Assembly: GCA_048013815.1 (NCBI GenBank)
Contig: CM106585.1
Coordinates: 2,728,001 to 2,792,000, forward strand
Source: Setoptus koraiensis
Taxonomy: Eukaryota; Arthropoda
Length of the DNA stretch: 64,000 nucleotides
Reading direction: 5' to 3'
Shown here: piece by piece, positions 37,259 to 47,796 of the stretch
Layout of the letters: the number at the start of each line of letters is the position of its first letter
Numbering within the stretch: the stretch's first letter is position 1
Made by a program: the position numbers and the translations under genes
Notes under the pieces: model-generated
What the model was told of the DNA's origin: nothing
Database searches by the model: none
The model's input: only the letters and a program-made list of their open reading frames with translations

Positions 37259-38833
37259 GCCCCGTTCGCCTTCTTCGCTTCGTCCTCCTCGCCTCGCCCT
37301 CCTCGCCTTGCCCTCCTCACTTTGGCCCCTTTATGCGCCATGTCGAGCCTCGTGCCTCGGCCGGCATCGCGAAACAAGCCCCAGATTAGCGCTGGCTCAA
37401 CAACTGGCGACTCACTTCTGGCCACAGCGCGAATCCTTTCGGCGTTTCGACTCGTCGCTTCGGCTCGTCGCTCGTCCATCGGCCCCACTGACAAGTGCAC
37501 TGTGCATGTGCGCAGTGTTCCCGGTCGCGCACACAAAGGTCCAGTGGGGCCCCTCGCTTGCTGTGCCGAATAGACCGAACAGACGCTGGCACTGGCAAAT
37601 GAACGCACACACTGACTCAATAAACAGTTACAGTCGGACATCATCATGGTTACGTAATAAATTATTATTGTTCTGGCGCTATCTGTCACAGTTGTTTCTA
37701 TTGGCCGTTATTGGCCAGCTTTGCCAGCGTTGCGTTGTGTAGCTCTCGCTGGCAGCACAACAACAGACCCAATTGTTTCAACTTTTAATTCTTGGCACAC
37801 ACACACGCACACGCACACGCACACAATAGAGTAATCAACAATATCATTGTGTGCAACGATCAATTGTATCATGTTGCGCAACCCGTAGCGACAATTGTGT
37901 TTTTGTCGTACGTTTGCACACACAACAACAGCGAGCTTGCCAGCTTGCCAGTCGGCCAGCCAGCCAGCGACACGTTGCCGTGAACGTGAGAGCCGCTGTT
38001 GAAAATTATAGCTATTACAGTGTACGTTGCATAACGTCGCTGCGACAAGATAACGCCGGCCCGCTTTTTGGGCCGATATTTTCGCTAGCAGCGCCTCAAA
38101 AGAGCCCCAGAAGCGCCCAGAAAGGGGGGCCAGAGAGCGCCATTTTCAAGTCTGCGCATTCAGCACATACCAATTGAATGAATCATGAGAGTGACTTTAA
38201 ACCCAGAGTCACCCATTATTAGAGAGGCGTGTCAAGCGCAGCGCAATATCACGGCCCCAACAAATATCCAGCAAAAGAGACGGATATTTGGTGGCGCTTT
38301 GGGGCCCACGGTTTGAGGTTGGCCCGCGACGCACACGAGCACAGGTCGGCCTAACAACTCAAACAACTGGCTGGCGCCACTGCAATATTGTGTGTGCGTG
38401 TGTGTGTGTCGGAGACAGGATGGCATTTTTTGTCCATTTGAAATCATTTTTCTTTAGTTTAAAATTAATGATTCGATGTGGGCAAAAAAGGGGGGCCGAG
38501 CAGAGGCTGCGCTAAATAGCCCGACTGCGAGACGTCGTTGGGGCCGAGCGCAGATTGGGCCCCAACGAGCAACGCGTGCGAGTGGCTGGCGCAGCACGAG
38601 CAACTGCACACAAAGACTTTACACGTGGTTTGATTGCGCCAGCGAGCCAGCGACAAAGGTTAGGCACAATGATATTGTGTGACAGACGGACAGATTAAAG
38701 GGTTGAGTCGAAGCGGCCAGGGGCAGCGACAACGAGAGAGAGAGAGAGAGATAAGAATATTAATTATGTAATCTGGCGTCGACGTGTCACCATATGATGT
38801 GATATTTGTTGTTGTTTGTTACGTAAGCAGTCG

Positions 38834-38863
<30 letters not shown>
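38834..38863. repeat. (TTG)10 microsatellite
   Basis: Pure TTG run directly after the TTACGTAA at 38819. Confidence 0.9.
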
Positions 38864-38864
<1 letters not shown>

Positions 38865-40015
38865 GTTTGATATGGCCGGCGCCAGCCAACAGGCACAACG
38901 GGCAACAGCGGCGCCGGCAACTGCGCATAATGGTGATGAGTCATTATTCATGTGGATCACAAACAAACGGAAGCTGTCGCGCCACTGCTGCCTGTGACTG
39001 TCTGGCGCTCGTTGGGGCCCCGCGAGCCGCTCGAACCGTTCGAGGTTCGCCGTTCGAGGTTCGCAGTTCGCAGTTCGCAGTTCGAGCCATCGGAACAGTT
39101 CGGCGCGTTCGCAGCGTTCCAAGGGGGGACATTGTGATAAAAAATGCACGTTTGCAGCGCGACGAACGGAAGGCACTTTATGAAAAGTGATTAACGACGA
39201 CCACTGCCGTTCTCCTCATTTTGTCGCGCCGCGCTCGTCGTCATTTGCATCGCGAGTCGCGACAGCAGCGCCGCCAGATAAACGCTGTCGCGGCGTGTGC
39301 CATTCGAACGGGCGCGCCAACGAAACAGCCGATGGGGCCCCGTGCGCGTCTAATGGACTCATTGCGCAACTTTGCTCACTCGTCAGGCGCGGCCCGATCG
39401 GCAGACGGACCAACGGCGACGACGAGTCGATAAAAATAAAAATTTCTATCCGGATTAGCAGACAGGCAGGCAGGCAGGCAGGCAGACGACAATGAGACAA
39501 CGACATTCACACGTGCGACACGGGCCCAATATGGAAACCGTCGGCAGCCGGATAATTTCGCTGGCCTGGCAACTTATCGAGGGCAAAGAGTTGACAGCAG
39601 CTCAAGCACGAGCGGCGGATAATTGGCGCCCGCAACAGTCTTGCCAGGCTCAAGTGATCGGCAGACGTGATTAGTTTTTAATTAAAACTTTTTGTGTCCC
39701 ATCGCCGCACTCAACTGGCTGAGACGGGCCCCCGGTGTCGCGCACAGCGAACGCGCGCTGCCTCGCAAGCACGTGCGCGCCAATCTTGCCAGTTGGTTAG
39801 CTCACACACACGAGCAAAACGGCAGCCATTGTTTTGTTGTAAGGGTGACTCAAACACCTTGAGGACATATAGCTCCAGGTTGGCGGCACGTACACCTCAG
39901 GTCCGGCTGAGCGAGTCGTTTCGCCCGCTCGTTTAGTCACTTCATGATCGCGCTAGCGCGGCTGAGTGCTATAGCGCCGTTCGCGATCCATTTTAGCCGC
40001 TTAATCGACTGCACA

Positions 40016-40041
40016 GGCGACAAAGGGGCCCCTTTGTCGCC
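40016..40041. other. 26-bp perfect palindrome centred on GGGGCCCC
   Basis: GGCGACAAAGGGG is followed at once by its exact reverse complement, with no loop. Thirteen matched pairs extend the common GGGGCCCC core. Confidence 0.8.
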
Positions 40042-43000
40042 CGGCGTTTGCATACTTCGGATGCGTGGAGCGCCTCGGATGCGCCGAACGTCTCGAACGC
40101 CTCGAACGCTTCGGACGCTTCGGAGCCATCGAATGCCTCGATGGCAAAACAAACAACAATAATTGTTTGTTGATGAAGGCCGCCGTGTCTGAGGGCGCAC
40201 AATGCACTTTGCTCGCTCTCCGCTCTCTTGTCAAGTAATTAATATTCTCGACAAATATAACACTATTTGCTCTTTGGGCCCCTTGGTCGTCGTCGTGTGC
40301 TCGCTCGTCGTCGCTCCATTAATGCGCCGTGGCGCCCCCTGGCCGAATGTTTCCCATCGGGCCGTGCCTATCGGTTCAATAGGGAGCCAATTTTAAAATT
40401 ACCGGCTCACAGCACTCCCAAAACACAACGCATACGCAAATGCGGCACAGGCAGCGGCAGCGCTCGAGAATTGATTAACAGTTTATATTGTAGTGGGGGC
40501 CAAATGAAATAATAGCGACGACAAAAATCGATTAGACGCGCCGCTCCGACAAAGCCGTTAAAGCGCGCGTTAATTGTCAACGATTAAGCGATTAATAATC
40601 ATAAATGCATCCCGATAATCGCATGGCCACTTGTTTGCCTGGCCCGGCTCTATTTTGTGTCGTACACGCCAAAATAGAGCCAAAATAGAGCGAAAATAGA
40701 GCGAAAATCAATGGAGCAAGGAAGAGAACGCAAAATCGGATGATGGAGCCGCCGAAAAGTGGGCGCCAGTGACCCTAATGAACTTTTTGCTCGTCGTGTT
40801 TTTGTTCGCATGGCCGCTAATGGCGACATAGCTGGCATCGTTAGAGGCTGAATTAATGCGCTCAAAACTGCTTTTAACAAGTATTGTCGCCATAATTATC
40901 ACTGTTGGCTGGCTAGCTTTTAATTAATATTGTTGCGCCACGGCGGCCATCAGCCAGCAACAATTCACTTTGCAGTAACAATTGTTGTTGTTGTTGTTGT
41001 CGTTGTTGTCGCTGTGACACTCGCTCGGCCGACGACGCAATCAACTAACAACGCCAATCAATTCATACGCAACTTGCAACAAACTCTCTAAACCGGATGT
41101 TGGCGGGCATGCGATACGCGCGCAAATGTAAATTGATATTCGAGTGCCAGTCACTTGATTTTGGCATTAGCATTAGCGCGCTCGCTTCATTAGTCGCTTT
41201 GTGCCAACTTTGTGATATTATTCCCAGTTTTGCATTACTTGTTGTCGTGGCATGGATTGCGCGCCGATGAATTATCATCGACGCGATCTGTGCCATTTGT
41301 GCCATTTGTGTGATCTGTGCCATTTGTGCCACTTGTGCGATCTGCGCGATCTGTGCGATCTATGAAATTGGATTCAGATTTTGATTGCAGCGAGCACTTT
41401 TTGCCCCTCTCGTCTTATCCCTGCTCGTCCCTGCGCTGGCATGGGGCCCCCGCTCGGCAATTCGAGTGATCGATAATCACCGAGACGCACTTTTCTAATT
41501 GCCTCCAATGCGCGGCCCCCAACTGAAACAAAGTCGCCCATTAACGACAAAGTGCCCGCGCTCAAAATAATTAATTTGTCAGGCCAACAAACGGCGACCT
41601 TTGGCCCGTGTTGCGCAATATAGTTCAAAGTATGCCATGCGATATAGGCCTCGACACGCCGGCCAGCTCAAGTGGCTCGAGCCAATGTAGGCATGGGATG
41701 AGTGCCGTCAAGGCCGCTACCTGGGCAAGGCGCCATCTGGAGCTGGGGTCGCGAACTGGCGTCGTGAGTCACAAATGGCTAACTGACGGGCGCGACGATC
41801 AGGTTGTCGACATGCCAGCAGCGATGATTAAGCCAACGGCCGGTGTGTGGCTATCACTGGCCGGCTGACCGGCTGGCACACTCATGATTTAATTGGGCTG
41901 GCCGGCCGGCTCGGATTGGCCGGCTCTCGGTGTTGTCTGGGGCCCCGCGATGGTGGCTCGCGAATTGGCGAATTCGCGAATTAAACACGCCATATCAGCA
42001 ATACAATTACAATGATTATTAGCGACAGTATTCCCGATGCCGGCCAGTGTGCGTGTGCGTGTGAGGCCCAGTGTGGGCCCAATTGCAAACTGCCAACAGG
42101 CAAGTTAGAACTGCTTTGTTGAATTGGTGCCACCATGAATTAATACAAAGATTAAGATTGCTTATCACGTATCGCGTTGGGGCCCCGCGCACCGTTATGC
42201 CAGCGCCAGCGCAGCGTGGCGACTTTGAGGCGCCAGCGTCGAATGGTGGCACCACCGTTGCACCACGATCGCGCTAATATTAAACATTATACTACCTCGT
42301 GCGCCTTACGTAACCATATGTAACCGGCCCGCTGGCCGCCATGCAAACTCCCCACCAGTCTTGGCCTTGCCACTCGCCCACACAACTTACCTAGCGATCG
42401 GGGCCCCAGTTGAGGCCGATATTATTATATACTGGACAGTATTATTATATAGTATTATTATATAATATTGTTGTGTAATAGCATTGTATGATATTATGGC
42501 TTCTCTAATTCATCACTGGCCGCCAGCATTGCGACTTGCGTCCGCCGGGCGGCCACTCGCGTCAGTTGTAACGGGCCGCAACTTACGCCGGTTGCAACGG
42601 GCCCCAGCAACGGACATTAAGCGCAGGGGTGCCGGCCAAAGGTACCGGCGCTCAACGGCCACCACGAATAATAATAATAACAGGGCCCCCCCCCCCATTT
42701 AAGGTCGGCCAACCTTTGCCTAGATTGTTGGCAGTTTATTGGGCAGTTAAGAAACGATAAATATCGCATCGGCGCTAATATCAATGATATATGCCCATGA
42801 GAAAGAAGTGGGCGCCCGATGCCCGGCGCCCATATCGGCCAGCTTGATTTTCGACCTATTTTTGTGTGCGTACTGCGCTATTTCTTGAGATATCGTCCGA
42901 TATCGTGCGGAGCGACTTTGTCCAAAGTCGCCCGTGCCGGTCACGCCCGCAAAGGGCCGCAGAGCCCGCAAGAGGCGCGCCGCGCCCCGTACAACACGTG

Positions 43001-43790
43001 CGCAAGCCAGAACTGCCGGCCCGCCAGAAATGACAACCACACACCACGATCCAGGCAGCGAAATTCTTTAAATGGGGCCAGGGGCCCCGCTCATATTGGA
43101 ATGGCAATCAACACACGCACACGCACGCACCAGTATTATCACTGTTTACATCATAACGGCGCAGACAGACAGAATACCCAAATTGATAATAAAAGCCTGC
43201 CAGTGCGCCATCAAAAACTACTTATCCGTTTCTTAATGCTCGGCTCTTTCGCTCTGCTCTAATCTACACATTTACACACTTGCACACCATTGAAACACAC
43301 ACACACACACTACTGGCGCACACACTCACGCTGACCACTAGTGTTGTGTATTACGTAACATGTTGAATTTAGAGCCCATTGTTTGCCGGTGTCGCGTTAC
43401 GTAACAGTTGCAGTGACGCGCACTGCTGCGCGGGCATTAACAACCGGCCGGTGGCCAGATTTATTATCAGTTTACCTAGCTTGAGTGAGCCGGCCCATCG
43501 GCTGTGAACGCTGTTTGCGCCGACATTAGTGCCGCCGTTGTCGCCGCTGTTGTTGTCGCCGCTGTCGTTGTCGTTGTCGTCGTTGTCGCTGTTGTCAGTG
43601 GGGCCCGGCAGTAGCGGTGTCGATGTCGCCAATGTTGCGCCGTTGTTTGTTGACAAACATCAATCAAGGCGATGATGCGTGAATTGAAAAAGTAAAATCG
43701 CTCGCAGTTGCGCGTGCCCGTTGATCTTCAGGTGTCGCCTCGGTTGTCGTGTTTGTGCTCACGCCACGCTCGCGCGTTCGGCCAAGCTCG

Positions 43791-43845
43791 CACGAGTTCG
43801 GCCGGCACGAGTTTGGCCGGCACGAGCTCGGCCGGCACGAGTTGT
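43791..43845. repeat. 15-bp minisatellite
   Basis: Three units of the type CACGAGTTCGGCCGG and a partial fourth. Confidence 0.85.
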
Positions 43846-44827
43846 GCGCCCGTGGCGAGCCGGCCTCTGGCTCGGCTTCGGTCGTGTGTGTGTGCGTGTG
43901 CTCGTGCCAGAGAATATTATCCAGATATTATAGATATGTTGCAGCCGAGCGGCAGCAGCAGCAACACAGAGGCCTAATAGAGGCTCGCTGGCGCGCGCTC
44001 TTGGGTAGCATTTTTCTGCGTTTTACTTTTTATTTTATCTCTTTTACATTTGCACACACTCGACACAGTGCGCACAATTGCAGTGGACACAATTTTGACA
44101 TTTTGACGCTCGATTTGCTTCGGCAAGTTTCGTCGTCTGCGAACACAGCGATTCGCTGCAAATGTTTAAAGTGTAAACTCGCCAACCAACGGCGCATTGG
44201 TCAGTTGTTGTTGTTGTTGGGCCGTGCCAACCTGACTCTCTTGGCCCATTTCATTTTTTGTCCGCTGCCATTGGGCCGCTCTTGGCCTGTTGGCTTTTTG
44301 GGCGCACTGGGCGCGTCTCGCATTGGCCGTTCGGGGTCCGGTCTGGTCATTTTGGCAAGTCCATTGTCATTAGAGCGAGCGTATAGGTCGTGGGCGAGCA
44401 GTGGACAGACAGCAGCATCAAAAGTGAGCCCAAGCGTATGAGGCCAATATCTGGTCGCTATATCCTGCTGCCGCTGCTGCCGTTATGTATGCTGTTATGT
44501 GTGCTGTTATGTGTGCTGTTATGTGTGCTCTAATATATGCTGTGATATAGCGGACAGGCTGCTGTGCTACAGCGGCGCACCTAGGGTCGTTCGCGCGCGA
44601 CTTGGGGCCCACTTAAACTTGCGAGCGGGGCCCCACATTTTACACTAACGTTTTACACTGGATTTTACATTGGGTCGAGGGGCGGCAGCTGGCGCACGGC
44701 AAGCAAGTGGCGGCGCTCGCGACTCGCTGATTGCCGCTACAATCGTAACTATTCATATGCCAGTGGACATCACCTAACTTGCGCCCAATATTCGGGCTTT
44801 CGACTTTCAATTTGCTGCAGCGACAAC

Positions 44828-44886
44828 TAGCGACGGCGACTAGCGACGGCGACTAGCGACGGCGACTAGCGACGGCGACTAGCGAC
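44828..44886. repeat. 13-bp minisatellite
   Basis: Four exact units of TAGCGACGGCGAC and a partial fifth. Confidence 0.9.
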
Positions 44887-46522
44887 ACCAACCGGCAACA
44901 ACAACTAGCGATATCAAGTAGCGACAACCGGCAACAACCGGCACGACCAGCGCCACCAGCGACCAACAACTCGTGCACACGTATCGCGCGTGCTGCGCCG
45001 GGGTCAAGTGGTTATGATTTAATTTGACAACATCTGTCAGCGCGCACACTTTTGGCCGATCCGACCGAACGGGGCCCGTTGGCCGTCGAGCTGCCCAGAG
45101 CGGGGCCCGATCGGTCGGCCATCGGCTCGAGCGCGGCTCAGTTGCACAGGGCGATAATAATGACACTTGTGTGTCGCGCCAACAACAACAATAAGACGAA
45201 CAGGTTCAGCGGCAGGCGCAAATGTTATTATTAATTTAGAGCGGGCGCATTAGATTTATTTAGAGATTTGTAACGTTCATCGTCCGCCCGTCTGTGAAAA
45301 GTGGCAATTCAATTCTAGCGGCGCCCCCAACGATCAAATAACGGTCAGCTGTCGCGATTGGCCAACTTGGGCGACTTTGCGAGACTGCTCGCCCAGTTAT
45401 CTTCTCGTGCGCCACAAATTACTGTCACCAGCAATTGCATCAGCTTTGGCTGGCTGTAAATGGCAGCCTGGTGGCGAGTGTCAGCGACACTGGCCACTTA
45501 ACGGTATCGCTGAGCGTCTCGGAAGGGGCCAACACAATGTTGGCCCCACTCAAGCGAGCAGCAAATCGGCGACTCGTGCCAACAGAAGCGAAATAAAAAT
45601 TATTGTTTTCATCATCGCTAACAAGGTGTTGTGCAAACCGGAAGCGCATCAAATTATCCCCCGCACGCCAAAATGCCAGCGCGTGCTCGCTGGTCACGCC
45701 TGTGTCAACACATTCTGTACGAGTGCTGGGCCGCGCGCGGTTCTCACCGTGAGAATCTCACGGGCCCCACCGACGCCCAACATGCACAACATGCACAACG
45801 TACTGAGCGTGCACAGCGTAAGAAGTTGCCTGAGAATCGGTTGGTTTTTTGAGCTGGCACAGTGTTTTTGGCTTCGAGCGTCGCCACTTCGAGGCCCCGC
45901 CGCTCAGAAATCGGCGGCGCTCAGAAGCTGGCGGCGCCTCGGACGAGCTGATTGTTGACTAATAACAGTTGTGGCTTCTGATGGTGATGGCGCGCACGAC
46001 GCGCAGTGACTTTTTGTCACTCTGTTAAATTAGAGCCACTTTCCACCAGTTACGTAATGGATGCCACGTGGCTTACGTGTTGAAAATGTCTCACACTTAC
46101 CTATTTAGGCGGCACCTTCTCAGATTACCGCCGCTGCGCCGACGGCTGCCGTGCCGACGGCCCAAAAAAGAGCGCAGCCAGCTCGTCCCGTCGGCGGGCC
46201 GTCGCTCGCTTGCGGCCTGTTGCGGCCGAACCGCGGCCGCACGGGTCCGACGGGCCGCTCTCTGGCTGCAATTTGCACGCGCACCGCAAGCACGTGTAAA
46301 TTGCGGCCCGCTTGTGATACAAGCGGGCGCTCAGCGAAAGTGCTCAATTTATCATCAAATTCATTGTGTGTGCGTTACGTAACAATTACTACTAATCGTC
46401 GCATGCACTTCTCGTCGTCGGCGGCGTCGGCGTCCACAGCGTTATACTTTGCTGGCCATCGACGCAACCACGTTGCTCGTTGCGTGCACGGGACCCCGGC
46501 AAAAAGATGCGCCTTAAAAGAT

Positions 46523-46545
46523 GCCTCTTATGTAACATAAGAGGC
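46523..46545. other. Perfect 10-bp hairpin with 3-base loop
   Basis: GCCTCTTATG and CATAAGAGGC flank the loop TAA. The centre reads TTATGTAACATAA, which contains a TTATGTAA bZIP-like word. Confidence 0.7.
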
Positions 46546-46970
46546 CGGGCGATAAATAGATATAAGATTATATTTATTTATGAGCGGCCCTGGCGGACAA
46601 TCTTGCACTTTGTTTGCAATTTGTTGTGCCAGTGCTGGGCAAATGTGTCCACCACTGTGGCACTGTCAGAATACTGGCCAGTGGCCACTATTAATTCAGT
46701 GGCCAATGTCAATATTTGAAAGTTGCAGCAATTGAAATTGTCGTGCGCACTCAATATTTGGCCAGTGGTCAGTTTGAAGTTGGTCGATTCACCTTAGCTG
46801 GACTTTGGCTCACATGAGCGCGCATTGTATGCAAATAGACTCATTGTTATAGATGCAAATATGAATATCAATTCAGCGTGGCAAATGGGAAAAACGACAA
46901 AAATGGGAGGCCAGCGCCAACAGACAGACGATCGATAGGTACAGCAGCTCCCATGCTCTCCCAATCCGAA

Positions 46971-47040
46971 TGCCCGACAATGCCCGACAATGCTCGACAA
47001 TGCCCAATAATGCCCGATAATGCCCGATAATGCTCAATAT
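46971..47040. repeat. 10-bp tandem array
   Basis: Seven units of TGCCCGACAA with variants TGCCCGATAA and TGCTCGACAA. Confidence 0.9.
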
Positions 47041-47360
47041 GCTGGCTCCCATAATGGCCAATAACTAATGGCATTATAATGATAGGTGACGTATCAAGTG
47101 CCTGCGCCCACCGACCAGCGCCACCTATTTCTACGTGACACGTTATTATGTAATCCTATTACGCTCACCGCAACCATTTTTGTAGGCGTTTGTGCGTGCG
47201 TGTGTGTGTGGCACGACTTGTTATATAACTTGTGACTGCCAACTTTTGGCTGGCTTGCGCAATTGTGGGGCCCGCTCATTGGTAGGTGCCGGCGCCATTA
47301 TATCTATACGCCACTGCCATTGCGTAATATATACGTAATATGCCGCAGTGTACCGTTATA

Positions 47361-47420
47361 TCGCAATACATCGCAATACATCGCAATACACCGCAATATA
47401 TCGTAATATATCGTAATAGG
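47361..47420. repeat. 10-bp tandem array
   Basis: Six units of TCGCAATACA, grading into TCGTAATATA, then a short (TG) run and a TTACGTAA at 47439. Confidence 0.9.
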
Positions 47421-47526
47421 TGTGTGTGTGTGTGTGCATTACGTAATAATAATGCTCAATACATACTTGACAACACCGTTGGAAAACTTGCCGCTGCTGT
47501 TAGTACTATGTGTGCATTGCACGGGC

Positions 47527-47592
47527 AACTTATTGAGGCACGGCACGCTCGATGATTACGCAATACTTGAGCGTGCCGTGCCTCGCTAAGTT
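47527..47592. other. Long hairpin, 16 perfect pairs plus 6 more, pre-miRNA-like size
   Basis: GAGGCACGGCACGCTC (47535-47550) is followed after an 18-base loop by its exact reverse complement (47569-47584). Beyond a 2 by 2 internal loop, AACTTA (47527-47532) pairs with TAAGTT (47587-47592). The loop contains TTACGCAA. Arms of about 24 bases, an internal mismatch and a fold of about 66 bases are in the size range of animal microRNA precursors, but no expression or conservation can be seen here. A cruciform-forming DNA site is the alternative. Confidence 0.5.
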
Positions 47593-47690
47593 ACGTGCGT
47601 CTCGATCGTCCGTTGGTCGTCTTGCCGACCACGACAACCTCTCGACAGGCGCCGTGAGCGGGGCCCCTGTGCCGGTTCTGTGCAGACTTT

Positions 47691-47796
47691 ATCTAGTGTG
47701 CATTCTCGATCTAGTGTGCATTCTCGATCTAGTGTGCATTCTCGATCTAGTGTGCATTCTCGATCTAGTGTGCATTCTCGATTTAGTGTGCAGTCG
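47691..47796. repeat. 18-bp minisatellite, five exact units
   Basis: The unit ATCTAGTGTGCATTCTCG is repeated five times exactly, then once imperfectly. Exact identity suggests recent expansion. Confidence 0.95.

Larger units (their letters stand above)
31951..38833. other. Gene-free DNA
   Basis: No gene recognised. Landmarks are minisatellites at 32826-32905, 35933-36004, 36461-36534 and 37153-37258, a (TA)12 run at 35271-35294, hairpins at 33804-33837 and 38536-38567, bZIP-like sites at 32661, 32698, 33186, 34825, 34836, 35916, 36233, 36596, 37650, 37874 and 38819, and GGGGCCCC at 33467, 34190 and 37546. Confidence 0.5.
38864..47526. other. Gene-free DNA, richest in GGGGCCCC
   Basis: No gene recognised. 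GGGGCCCC occurs at 39014, 39334, 40025, 41443, 41939, 42179, 42400, 43081 and 44627, the densest part of the window. TTACGTAA lies at 42306, 43351, 43397, 46050, 46375 and 47439. Repeats include a CAGG run (39469-39485), a 9-bp array of the TGTGCCATT type (41283-41362), 15-bp (43791-43845), 12-bp (about 44480-44550) and 13-bp (44828-44886) arrays, and 10-bp arrays at 46971-47040 and 47361-47420. Confidence 0.5.

Noticed and set aside
47691-47796. CRISPR-like regular repeats
   Set aside because: The units are direct tandem copies without unique spacers, in a eukaryotic genome; it is a minisatellite.
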